A stretch of DNA of 13,079 bases, from NCBI GenBank assembly GCA_043811795.1, contig JBDRMV010000080.1:1-13079 (forward strand), read 5' to 3'. Below, piece by piece: positions 6,436-13,079 of this stretch (within the stretch, counting starts at the first letter, position 1; every line of letters starts with the position of its first letter). The notes under the pieces are model-generated. The model ran no database searches. It was not told the DNA's origin and saw nothing but the letters and a program-made list of their open reading frames with translations. Origin of the DNA: JBDRMV01 sp043811795 (lineage in GTDB: Bacteria > CG03). A program made the position numbers and the translations under genes.

Positions 6436-6448
6436 TATTGGGGGGTAG

Positions 6449-6829
6449 ATGGCAAAAACGCAGACGAAAAAGAAAAAACTGTATTCCCGCGAAGGGAAAA
6501 TTTATATTTCCACAAGCTACAACAACACTGTCGTTACGGCGACGGATTTAAATGGGAATGTGATTATTTCCTCATCCTCGGGCATGCGGGGTTTCAAAGG
6601 AACGAGAAAAGGCACTTCGTTCGCCTCGGGCATCGTTGCCCAGTTTGTTGCGAAGAAGATCAGAGAAATGGGCATGGAGAAGGTTTCTGTTTTCGTGAAG
6701 GGGCCCGGCTCCGGCAGAGAATCGGCGATCAGGTCTGTTCAGGGAGCCGGTTTGAATGTTGTTTTGGTAAAAGATGTTACGCCGATTCCGCATAACGGTT
6801 GCCGTCCGCGGAAAAAAAGAAGAGTATGA
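6449..6829 (+). CDS. rpsK: 30S ribosomal protein S11
   Basis: S11 lies on the 30S platform near the E site and the Shine-Dalgarno helix. The 126-residue product has the core IYISTSYNNTVVTATDLNGN, SSSGMRGFKGTRKGTSFAS, the conserved VKGPGSGRESAIRSVQGAG and the C-terminal DVTPIPHNGCRPRKKRRV, where one residue differs from the near-universal CRPPKKRRV. The ATG follows a run of six G (6440-6445) by 3 bases; this is an unusual, C-pairing ribosome binding site rather than a standard AGGAGG. The gene sits directly after structured element copy 1, which may affect its translation. Confidence 0.97.
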   Translation: MAKTQTKKKKLYSREGKIYISTSYNNTVVTATDLNGNVIISSSSGMRGFKGTRKGTSFASGIVAQFVAKKIREMGMEKVSVFVKGPGSGRESAIRSVQGAGLNVVLVKDVTPIPHNGCRPRKKRRV

Positions 6830-6862
6830 AGGAAAGATCAATGAGTATGATAGGAGGTTATT

Positions 6863-7483
6863 TTGGCGAGATATACCGGGTCTAAATGTAAAATTTGCAA
6901 GAAATATAAGGAGCGGCTTCACCTGAAAGGCGACCGCTGTTTTTCCGACAAGTGTCCTTTGTCGCGCGAGCAGAAAAAAACAAGGGACTTCAGAAGAAAA
7001 GAGTCGGAATATGCAAAGCATCTTAAGGAGAAACAGAAAGCCAGGGCAATTTTCGGCATCCGCGAAAGACAGCAGCGCAAGACATTTGAAACAGCGGCCA
7101 GAAGAAAAGGTCTGAAAGGCGAGAACCTTCTGAAGGCGCTGTGTCTCCGTCTTGACAACATTGTTTACAGGTCCGGTTTTGCCTCAAGTCTGCAGGAGGC
7201 GAGACAGATTGTCGGACACAGGTTTGTAAAACTTAACGCCCGTGTCTGTAATATTCCTTCAAGGGAAGTCAGAGTAGGAGATGCTATTTCTCTGACGGAT
7301 AAGGGTAAAAAACTGGCAAGTGTTAAAAATGCGTTTGAGCATACTGACGTCAGGATTATTCCCGACTGGCTCAAGCTTGAGAAAGAAAATTTTTCGGGTT
7401 CCGTCGTGAGGGACCTGAATTCGGAAGACCTTGATCAGTTGAGCATTAACCACCGGCTCATTGTTGAGTTCTATTCCAGATAA
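6863..7483 (+). CDS. rpsD: 30S ribosomal protein S4, zinc-type
   Basis: S4 is a primary 16S rRNA binder that organises the 5' domain, and in many bacteria it is a translational repressor of its own operon. The 206-residue product has an N-terminal four-cysteine cluster (C9, C12, C26, C31) typical of zinc-binding S4, the helical ENLLKALCLRLDNIVYRSGF region, and the S4 RNA-binding domain ARQIVGHRFVKLNAR (about 113-127). It ends NHRLIVEFYSR. The start is TTG at 6863, supported by a strong AGGAGG (6852-6857 region) 5 bases upstream and by the conserved MARYTGSKCKIC. S4 is a natural candidate partner for any autoregulatory RNA in this cluster, but nothing in the sequence proves that. Confidence 0.97.
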   Translation: MARYTGSKCKICKKYKERLHLKGDRCFSDKCPLSREQKKTRDFRRKESEYAKHLKEKQKARAIFGIRERQQRKTFETAARRKGLKGENLLKALCLRLDNIVYRSGFASSLQEARQIVGHRFVKLNARVCNIPSREVRVGDAISLTDKGKKLASVKNAFEHTDVRIIPDWLKLEKENFSGSVVRDLNSEDLDQLSINHRLIVEFYSR

Positions 7484-7532
7484 GGGTTGCGGTGGATAGT
7501 TGAGAAATTGTAGGCGAGTGCTTGTGAAGATT

Positions 7533-7660
7533 AACAATCTTTTTTCCATCTGGGGGGTGACAAGCGACGAATCCGCCGTAGGCGGGTGAGGAGTACAATC
7601 AGTCCGCCTGAGGCGGGCTATTGAGTTAAGCAGCCACTAATTATAGGCGGAGGAAAAAGT
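7533..7660 (+). ncRNA. Putative structured cis-RNA element, copy 2 (before rpoA)
   Basis: This is the second copy of the element at 6304-6434. The 38-base 5' part (7533-7570) differs from copy 1 at one position, the 14-base linker (7588-7601) at one, and the 42-base 3' part (7619-7660) at six. Hairpin 1 is 7571-7577 with 7581-7587 (seven pairs, loop gta), and hairpin 2 is 7602-7608 with 7612-7618 (seven pairs, loop tga); both differ in sequence from copy 1 but keep pairing. In the lower part of hairpin 2, two C-to-T changes (7594 and 7626) turn C-G and G-C pairs into U-G and G-U. tttttcc (7541-7547) pairs with ggaaaaa (7652-7658) as an outer stem. It ends 6 bases before the rpoA ribosome binding site AGGAGGA (7667-7673). 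Function is unknown. Confidence 0.65.
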
Positions 7661-7676
7661 TTATTTAGGAGGATGA

Positions 7677-8636
7677 ATGCTTGAGTTCGTAATTCCTGAG
7701 GGTTTTATTTTAGATGAGTCAACCGCGAAAGCGGATTTCGGCAGGTTCGCCATTTTTCCTTTTGAGAAGGGTTTCGGTCACACGCTCGGCAATTCCCTTA
7801 GGCGGATACTCCTTTCGGCAATTCCCGGCAGCGCGGTGAGCGGTTTAAAAATTGAAGGGGTCTCTCATGAGTTCACCTCAATTTTCGGAGTAAAGGAAGA
7901 TGTTTCGGAAATAATTTTAAACCTTAAAAAACTGCATTTTTCTCTCGAGGGCGAAGAGAGGTCTGTGCTTGTTCTTGAAACATCCAAGAAGGGCGAAGTT
8001 ACCGGCAAGAACATAAAACTTCTCGCAGGAGTGAAACTTGCAAACCCCGGCCAGTATCTTTTTACGCTGGATAAACCGAAAAAATTACAGGCGGAAATAG
8101 AGGTGACGAAAGGCGTGGGTTTCGTCCCTGTTGAAAATCGGACCGAATCCGGCGACGTCGGATTTATACCGGTCGATGCGGACTATTCCCCCGTGAGAAA
8201 AGTTGCGTATTTCGTTGAAAATACGAGGGTTAAAAGAATCACAAATTATGACAAGCTGGTTCTTGACATCACTACTGACGGGAGCGTTTCCCCGCTTGAT
8301 GCGCTGAAAACCGGAGCGGAGATTCTTAAAAAGTGCGCCGAGGTTTTTACGAGTTCGGTGGCTTCGGAGAAGGAAGGGGGAAAGGAAGAAGTTGTCACCC
8401 TGCAGAAAGATGTTCTGAGACAGTCAATTGAAGTCCTCGGAATTCCCACAAGAATTCTGAACAGTTTAAGGAGTAAAAAAATACTGCTCCTCAAGGATTT
8501 GACGAAACATTCGGATGGTGAAATCGAGACCTTTCCGAATTTCGGTCCGAAGTCGCTTTCGGAACTCAAAAAAGCGCTGAAAGCATTTTCAAAAAAAGAG
8601 CGTATAGAGGTTAAACTGAAAGAAGCGGCGGAATAA
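7677..8636 (+). CDS. rpoA: DNA-directed RNA polymerase alpha subunit
   Basis: Alpha dimerises to nucleate RNA polymerase assembly, and its C-terminal domain binds promoter UP elements and activators. The 319-residue product has the N-terminal assembly domain with FGHTLGNSLRRILLSAIPG (33-51), the VSHEFTSIFGVKEDV segment (62-76) and PVDADYSPVRKVAYFVE (165-181). A short linker leads to the C-terminal domain (about 245-305). Residues matching the E. coli DNA-contact set are present: R259 and N262 in TRILNSLR, and K292-S293 in NFGPKSLSEL. Length is close to the usual 315-335. A strong AGGAGGA (7667-7673) precedes the ATG. Structured element copy 2 lies directly upstream, separating rpoA from rpsD. 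Confidence 0.98.
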   Translation: MLEFVIPEGFILDESTAKADFGRFAIFPFEKGFGHTLGNSLRRILLSAIPGSAVSGLKIEGVSHEFTSIFGVKEDVSEIILNLKKLHFSLEGEERSVLVLETSKKGEVTGKNIKLLAGVKLANPGQYLFTLDKPKKLQAEIEVTKGVGFVPVENRTESGDVGFIPVDADYSPVRKVAYFVENTRVKRITNYDKLVLDITTDGSVSPLDALKTGAEILKKCAEVFTSSVASEKEGGKEEVVTLQKDVLRQSIEVLGIPTRILNSLRSKKILLLKDLTKHSDGEIETFPNFGPKSLSELKKALKAFSKKERIEVKLKEAAE

Positions 8637-8637
8637 A

Positions 8638-8970
8638 ATGAGAAAACTACAGGTTAAATCGGCTCATAGAATCAGTATGTTGAGGGGTCTTGCTTCGGCT
8701 CTTTTCTCCGGCGGCCGGATTGTGACAACTGTGTCGAAAGCGAAAGATCTTCGCCCGTTTGCCGAAAAAATAATAACAACGGCAAAGAAAAAGGGCATAA
8801 GCCCGAGAAGGCGTGTCGCGAGGGATATTAAGGATAAAACTGTTATACAGAAGCTTTTCAAAGAGATTGCCCCCGGCTATAAAGACAGGCCGGGCGGATA
8901 TACCAGGATTATCAGACTCGGCACCCGCCTTGGCGACGGCGCTGAAGTTTGCAGAATAGAACTGGTATAG
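8638..8970 (+). CDS. rplQ: 50S ribosomal protein L17, short N-terminus
   Basis: L17 binds 23S rRNA near the peptide exit tunnel. The 110-residue product has the conserved SAHRISMLRGLASALFSGGRIVTT pattern, followed by KAKDLRPFAEKIITTAKK, and ends YKDRPGGYTRIIRLGTRLGDGAE and ICRIELV-like residues. Compared with the usual MRHRKxGRKLxR start, it begins at MRKL, so about seven basic N-terminal residues are missing. The frame upstream reads codons for R, R, N, K back to a stop at 8617-8619, with no other start, so the shortened end is real in this sequence. The ATG is 1 base after the rpoA stop, as expected for coupled rpoA-rplQ. Confidence 0.95.
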   Translation: MRKLQVKSAHRISMLRGLASALFSGGRIVTTVSKAKDLRPFAEKIITTAKKKGISPRRRVARDIKDKTVIQKLFKEIAPGYKDRPGGYTRIIRLGTRLGDGAEVCRIELV

Positions 8971-8984
8971 AAATTGAAAGTTTT

Positions 8985-9000
8985 ACCCGCCCCGGCGGGT
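8985..9000 (+). terminator. GC-rich hairpin after rplQ, weak terminator candidate
   Basis: acccgc (8985-8990) pairs with gcgggt (8995-9000) around a cccg loop, 14 bases after the rplQ stop. There is no U tract directly after it, so it is a poor intrinsic terminator and may only attenuate or stabilise the mRNA. It belongs to the same CCGCC/GGCGG type of small palindrome found in the structured elements upstream of rpsK and rpoA. Confidence 0.35.
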
Positions 9001-9038
9001 GATACCTTTCTGAATTCGTTTTGCGGGGGAAGGAGGAA

Positions 9039-10076
9039 ATGTTGAAGATTTCTGATTTTTTTTCAAATTTGTTTACAAACGACATAGGAATGGATCTCGG
9101 GACTTCAAATACACTGGTCTATGTAAAGGGCAGGGGCATTGTCCTTCAGGAACCCTCCGTGGTTGCAATTAACAAAACGACGGGAAGGGTTCTTGCCGTC
9201 GGTGTTGAGGCAAAAAGAATGCTCGGCAGAACCCCAGTAAATATCGTGACGCAGCGCCCTCTCAAGAGCGGCGTCATTGCCGATTTTGACGCCACGGAAA
9301 AGATGATAAGCCACTTCATAAAGAAGGCGAAAGTTGCCTTTAGTTTTCTTAGGCCGCGGGTCGTTATAGGTGTCCCGTCGGGGATAACACAGGTCGAAAG
9401 GCGCGCGGTGAAGGAAGCGGCGGAGGGCGCAGGCGCGCGCGAGGTTTTTCTGATTGAAGAACCTATGGCGGCAGCCATAGGGTCGGATATGGCGGTTGCG
9501 GAACCCTCGGGAAGAATGATCGTAGACATCGGCGGCGGGACAACCGAGATGGCGGTGATTTCACTCGGCGGCATGGTTATTTCGCGTTCAATAAGAGTCG
9601 GCGGAGATGCGATGGACGAAGCGATAGAGGACTTTTTCAAGAAAAAACACAATCTCCTTATAGGAGCCGGCACGGCGGAGCAGACGAAAATCGCGACGGG
9701 GAGCGCTTTTCCTTTGGAAGAGGAATTGAAAATGAATGTTAAAGGAAGAGATCAGGTATCGGGTCTTCCCAAGACGATAGAAGTAAATTCACAGAATATT
9801 CGTCAGGCGCTTTCGGTGCCTGTCAAAAAAATCATCGATACGATAAAGGCCTGTCTTGAGGAGACGCCGGCTGAGCTTTCCGCAGACCTGGTTGAAAACG
9901 GAATAGTCCTGGCCGGCGGCGGATCCCTTTTAAAAGGTCTGGCAAATCTGATTCAGCAGGAAACATTCCTTCCCGTTCGTCTTGCGCCCGACCCGCTTGT
10001 CTGTGTTGCTCTCGGCGCCGGGAAATTTCTGGAAACGCTGGAAGATATAAAACAGGCGCAAAAGGAATATGAATGA
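9039..10076 (+). CDS. mreB: Rod-shape-determining actin homologue MreB
   Basis: MreB forms membrane-associated filaments that orient lateral peptidoglycan synthesis. The 345-residue product matches the family length of about 345. Actin-fold motifs are phosphate-1 IGMDLGTSNTLVYVKG (16-31), EPMAAAIG (141-148), phosphate-2 DIGGGTTEMAV (163-173) and the adenosine motif GIVLAGGGSLLKGL (288-301). The N-terminal MLKISDFFSNLF is a plausible membrane-binding amphipathic segment. The ATG at 9039 is only 2 bases after AGGAGG (9031-9036); the next codon, TTG at 9042, has better spacing and would shorten the protein by one residue. An in-frame TTG at 9021 precedes the ribosome binding site and was rejected. 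The gene follows rplQ after 68 bases and overlaps mreC by 8. Confidence 0.97.
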   Translation: MLKISDFFSNLFTNDIGMDLGTSNTLVYVKGRGIVLQEPSVVAINKTTGRVLAVGVEAKRMLGRTPVNIVTQRPLKSGVIADFDATEKMISHFIKKAKVAFSFLRPRVVIGVPSGITQVERRAVKEAAEGAGAREVFLIEEPMAAAIGSDMAVAEPSGRMIVDIGGGTTEMAVISLGGMVISRSIRVGGDAMDEAIEDFFKKKHNLLIGAGTAEQTKIATGSAFPLEEELKMNVKGRDQVSGLPKTIEVNSQNIRQALSVPVKKIIDTIKACLEETPAELSADLVENGIVLAGGGSLLKGLANLIQQETFLPVRLAPDPLVCVALGAGKFLETLEDIKQAQKEYE

Positions 10077-10878
10077 TGCCGGCGACAGGAGTTCTCTTTT
10101 CCTTGTCTATTTAATAATTTCCGTAATATTCTGCTTCATAATGCCCGTCAGAAGGGCAAACCAGTTCAGGTATTTTATAAAATATGTTTATTACACTCCT
10201 TTCGCGAAGAGCGTCGATGCATTAAGGGCGCTTGCGGAATTTCCCGGTAAACTTTACTCTCTTTCAAAAGCCGACAGTGATTTACGTCGTTTGCGCCAGG
10301 AAATTTTGGAAAAGAATTTTGAAATGAAGGAACTTTCCGGAAAACTTGAAAGTATCGGAAAATCTTTTGATTTTACGGGAGACGATTTTTTTCTCAGGTA
10401 TAAACCCGTTTCCACAAGGCCGTATGGATATTTGGGGGAGTCATCCAATGTGTTTCTTTTAAGAAACAAAAATTTTAAGGCGGACTCTGTAGTGGTTTCT
10501 TTTATAGACGGAGAATGGGTTTTGCTGGGCCGCCTTAGGGATGAAGGAAACCGCAGCGTTGCCGCATGCTCACTGACCACGAATAAGGTGTCAAGGGTTT
10601 CTGTCGTCGGCTCATCCGGAAAATTCTGGGCTGTCCTGGTGGGAAAATCCGAGGGTTCCGGAGAACTTGATTTTATCTGGCCGTCGAGGGCGCCGGAAAT
10701 AAAGGAAGGCGAGCAGCTTTTTACCTCGGGCTGGGACGGTAAATTCCCGGCCGGGCTGGTTTGCGGGACGGTTCAGTCCGTTATCAAAAAACGCTCAGGG
10801 GAGTTTTTTACTTCGGTAAAAGCCGCGTATAATGTCAATAATATAAAAAGCGTCTTTATCCTGGAGAAGCAGGAATGA
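10069..10878 (+). CDS. mreC: Cell-shape protein MreC
   Basis: MreC is a bitopic inner-membrane protein whose periplasmic part binds and activates the PBP2/RodA synthase within the elongasome. The 269-residue product shows one N-terminal transmembrane segment (about 10-25, LFLVYLIISVIFCFIM), a charged helical stretch likely to form the dimer coiled coil (about 66-97), and a beta-rich C-terminal domain (about 115-267). The segment GEQLFTSGWDGKFPAGLVCG (214-233) matches the family pattern of G-D-x-V-x-TSG-x-x-G-x-FP-x-G. It overlaps mreB by 8 bases and mreD by ATGA, so the three genes are probably translated together. Sequence outside these motifs is divergent. Confidence 0.9.
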   Translation: MNDAGDRSSLFLVYLIISVIFCFIMPVRRANQFRYFIKYVYYTPFAKSVDALRALAEFPGKLYSLSKADSDLRRLRQEILEKNFEMKELSGKLESIGKSFDFTGDDFFLRYKPVSTRPYGYLGESSNVFLLRNKNFKADSVVVSFIDGEWVLLGRLRDEGNRSVAACSLTTNKVSRVSVVGSSGKFWAVLVGKSEGSGELDFIWPSRAPEIKEGEQLFTSGWDGKFPAGLVCGTVQSVIKKRSGEFFTSVKAAYNVNNIKSVFILEKQE

Positions 10879-11354
10879 ATGCCGTCTATTTTTTTCTTTT
10901 TTTGTTTTTTGCCCCGTATTTCCAGATTTTTACAGGGAACAGATTTTTTTTATTCTTAGGGCTTAATTTTACGCCGTCCATAATAATTTCGGCGGTTGTT
11001 CTTTTTGCGGTGAAGATGCCTCTGCCCGTTGCGTACACTTTTGCTTTTCTTACGGGGGTCGCAAGTTCTCTGCTGTACGGTCTGCCGGGCGGGCTCAATT
11101 CAATTTCGTACATTCTGATTGTATTCATGGTAAGAAAATTCGGCGAGAGGTTCGATATGGCTGGTTTTGTGGGACAGTTTATTTTCGGTTTTGCGGCGGT
11201 GCTTTTCAACTGGTTCTGCCTGCTCGTTCCCTGTATTTTCCTGAAGTTGAACTACCCATCTTTTTGGGGGGTGTTTCTGAAAGCGGTCTCCACGGGGATT
11301 CTGCTTATTATTCTTTTCGGAAATTTCTTTACGAAGAGGAAGTCCGTCCTGTGA
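10875..11354 (+). CDS. mreD: Probable rod-shape-determining membrane protein MreD
   Basis: MreD is a small polytopic inner-membrane partner of MreC in the elongasome. The 159-residue product is almost wholly hydrophobic, with about five membrane segments (roughly 3-18, 28-48, 52-70, 74-86 and 98-122, with another near 135-152) and a basic end KRKSVL. Length fits MreD (about 160). The LLYGLPGGLNSISYIL segment resembles the conserved D/G-containing loop of the family, but primary sequence is weakly conserved and the name rests largely on position between mreC and mrdA. It overlaps mreC by ATGA. Confidence 0.8.
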   Translation: MNAVYFFLFLFFAPYFQIFTGNRFFLFLGLNFTPSIIISAVVLFAVKMPLPVAYTFAFLTGVASSLLYGLPGGLNSISYILIVFMVRKFGERFDMAGFVGQFIFGFAAVLFNWFCLLVPCIFLKLNYPSFWGVFLKAVSTGILLIILFGNFFTKRKSVL

Positions 11355-11404
11355 TTTTTTCCGGAGATTTTGGTTTTTATGGAGATTCCCCTTGAATATC
11401 TTAT

Positions 11405-13079
11405 ATGTGGTATAAGGACCGCGGCTGGACGAGAGTTTTCAGACAAATCAAACTTGTAAAATTCATCTTTGCGGTTTCTTTTTTTTTGGTCGCCTGCAGG
11501 ATTTTTCAGGTGCAGATTTTGAGCGGCTTTAAATTTTCGGAAAAATCCAGAGAAAATTATCTTAAAAGATTTATAATTCCGCCCGACAGGGGAAAGATCA
11601 TTTCTGCCGACGGCGAAGTTCTCGCAACGACATATATTTCGTATGACCTTGTTTCGCAGGTTGTGCCCGGTTTCGGCGTGATGAAAAAGTTGAGCAAAAT
11701 CACGGGGATTCCGGAATCCGTTATGAGAAAAGACATTGACAGGGCGCTCCGTAAAAAGGAAATTTTGATTACTCTTGCAAAAGATATCAAAGGCAGGGCT
11801 CTTATTTCGATTGCCTCGGTGATAAACGAATTTCCCAATATGAGAATAATAAAAGCGCCGAAAAGATTTTATCCGTTTGAGGAGGTTTTCAGTCATATTA
11901 CCGGCTATCTCGGCCCGGCTCTGAAGGATGAAAAAGCGGAAATGCCTTATTCTTATGTCGGCGCGCTCCACGGAAAATCGGGAATTGAAAAAACATTTGA
12001 CAGGTTCCTGTTCGGGAAACCCGGCGGCGAGATTCTCGTGGTTGATTCCCTCGGCAGGATTGTTCAAGTGAAGGGAAGCGTGCAGCCGGCGTCCGGGGAT
12101 GAGGTCATTTTGACGGTTGATTCGCGGCTGCAAAGGGCTGCATTTGAGGCATTTGACGGGCGGCATGGCGCTGCGGTCGGTTTGAACCCGAAGACGGGGG
12201 CGGTTCTTCTGCTCGTAAGTTCCCCCGGTTTTAAGCCGTCCGTTTTTGTGGACCCCGCAAAAGATGTGGCGGAGATTATGAAGTCACCGGATATTCCGCT
12301 CGTGAACAGGGCTATTCAGATGAAATACCCTCCCGGTTCCGCATTCAAAATTGTGACCTCTGCGGCGGCGCTCAATGAGGGAATCATTGACCCTGCGGAC
12401 AGGTTTTTGTGCGAGGGTATTTTTAAGTTCGGCCGGCAGGAGTTCAAGTGCTGGAAGGAGGAAGGGCACGGGGAAGTCGCTTTTATGGACGGCTTTTCAA
12501 AGTCCTGTAATGTTTATTTTTATAATGTCGCCCTTAAAACGGGCGGGAAAAATCTCTCAAAATACGCGCATCTTCTCGGGCTTGACCTCCTCGTATTCGA
12601 CGACATTACAGGAGAACTGACGGCAACGATTCCCGGCCCCGCGTGGAAAAAGAAAAAATATAAAAGGAAATGGCTGCCCGGCGATTCCATAAACATGGGT
12701 ATCGGTCAGGGCTTTCTCTGGATTACACCGCTCCAGGCGGCTTTGATGACTGAAGGCATTTCGCAGAAAGGCGTTATTTTCAAACCGTTTCTTGTTGAAA
12801 AAATTCTGGACGGTTCAAATAACGTAAAGTATAAGTCGCATCCGGAGATTGTTAAAAAGTACCGTCTCAAGGATGAGACTTTTGAACTTCTCCGTTCTGC
12901 ATTAAGGGAAACGGTAATCTCGGGGACAGGTCAAATCTTAAACATAAAGAATTGTGAAATCAGCGGCAAGACCGGCACCGCCCAGAACCCGAAGGGCGAA
13001 GACCATGGATGGTTTGTTTCGGCGGGCGGCGGGGAATACGATGATTTCTGTCTTGTGGTTGTCGTCGAACACGGCGGTA
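11405..13079 (+). CDS. mrdA: Penicillin-binding protein 2 (peptidoglycan transpeptidase), 3' partial
   Basis: PBP2 is the elongasome D,D-transpeptidase that cross-links lateral-wall peptidoglycan together with RodA. The frame stays open to the window end, giving 558 codons. A basic N-terminus and one transmembrane anchor (about 18-35, KFIFAVSFFLVACRIFQVQ) are followed by the pedestal motif PPDRGKIISADGEVLA and by the transpeptidase domain. The catalytic triad of motifs is complete: S312-x-x-K315 (PPGSAFK), S367-C-N369 (SKSCNVY) and K522-T-G (GKTGTAQ). An in-frame stop at 11393-11395 limits the start; the ATG at 11405 is the only good candidate, though GGAGA (11381-11385) is too far away to be a good ribosome binding site. 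It lies 50 bases after mreD. The C-terminal residues and any downstream rodA lie beyond the window. Confidence 0.95.
   Translation, partial: MWYKDRGWTRVFRQIKLVKFIFAVSFFLVACRIFQVQILSGFKFSEKSRENYLKRFIIPPDRGKIISADGEVLATTYISYDLVSQVVPGFGVMKKLSKITGIPESVMRKDIDRALRKKEILITLAKDIKGRALISIASVINEFPNMRIIKAPKRFYPFEEVFSHITGYLGPALKDEKAEMPYSYVGALHGKSGIEKTFDRFLFGKPGGEILVVDSLGRIVQVKGSVQPASGDEVILTVDSRLQRAAFEAFDGRHGAAVGLNPKTGAVLLLVSSPGFKPSVFVDPAKDVAEIMKSPDIPLVNRAIQMKYPPGSAFKIVTSAAALNEGIIDPADRFLCEGIFKFGRQEFKCWKEEGHGEVAFMDGFSKSCNVYFYNVALKTGGKNLSKYAHLLGLDLLVFDDITGELTATIPGPAWKKKKYKRKWLPGDSINMGIGQGFLWITPLQAALMTEGISQKGVIFKPFLVEKILDGSNNVKYKSHPEIVKKYRLKDETFELLRSALRETVISGTGQILNIKNCEISGKTGTAQNPKGEDHGWFVSAGGGEYDDFCLVVVVEHGG

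Noticed and set aside
6304..7660. Structured elements as a known riboswitch, SRP RNA, 6S RNA, tmRNA or self-cleaving ribozyme
   Set aside because: I compared remembered core motifs of common riboswitch classes, SRP RNA, hammerhead and twister ribozymes and saw no match; a covariance-model search against Rfam would settle it.
8971..9038. A promoter between rplQ and mreB
   Set aside because: TTGAAA at 8974-8979 has no acceptable -10 hexamer at 16-18 bases; the nearest candidate is too far and poor.
11252..12166. A 304-residue open frame on the minus strand
   Set aside because: It lies antisense to mreD and mrdA, which have complete motifs on the plus strand; its composition (rich in N, R, F) is typical of a shadow frame.
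1..13079. tRNA, rRNA genes or insertion sequences with transposase genes
   Set aside because: No cloverleaf with a GGTTCGA-type T arm, no rRNA stretch and no transposase-like protein was seen on either strand.

Overview
The window is a bacterial chromosome segment in which every intact gene lies on the + strand. It holds the 3' part of the ribosomal-protein super-operon (the spc and alpha operons of other bacteria), followed directly by the rod-shape/elongasome genes mreB-mreC-mreD-mrdA. The presence of MreBCD and PBP2 suggests a peptidoglycan-walled, probably rod-shaped and Gram-negative-type bacterium. Base composition is moderate with AT-rich spacers, start codons include TTG, S4 and L36 are the cysteine (zinc-type) forms, and adenylate kinase has a short LID. 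The phylum cannot be fixed from this alone; an uncultured lineage such as Omnitrophota or Elusimicrobiota is only a guess.

Bases 1-132 are the end of a gene that resembles the C-terminus of a cation:proton antiporter. Bases 133-515 contain no gene. They hold a nested inverted repeat (142-285), an AT-rich stretch with nothing I recognise (286-405), a plausible sigma70-type promoter (406-434), and ggggacag repeats with a hairpin just before the rpsH ribosome binding site. The usual upstream neighbours (rplN, rplX, rplE, rpsN) are not in front of rpsH, so the ancestral operon appears to be broken here.

Bases 516-5791 carry rpsH, rplF, rplR, rpsE, rplO, secY, adk, map, infA and rpmJ, tightly packed and often with ATGA overlaps; rpmD (L30) is missing between rpsE and rplO. 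Bases 5858-8970 carry rpsM, rpsK, rpsD, rpoA and rplQ. This second block is interrupted by two roughly 195-base spacers, before rpsK and before rpoA. Each spacer carries a copy of the same element of about 130 bases. The two copies share conserved linkers and two hairpins whose sequences differ while their pairing is kept. This is the most interesting feature of the window: an apparently structured, repeated RNA element that I do not recognise, placed just ahead of two ribosome binding sites.

Bases 9039-13079 carry mreB, mreC, mreD and a 3'-truncated mrdA (PBP2), the core of the lateral-wall synthesis machine. Together the genes link ribosome assembly, translation initiation, protein export and N-terminal processing (SecY, Map), the RNA polymerase alpha subunit, and cell elongation in what may be one long co-directional transcription unit.
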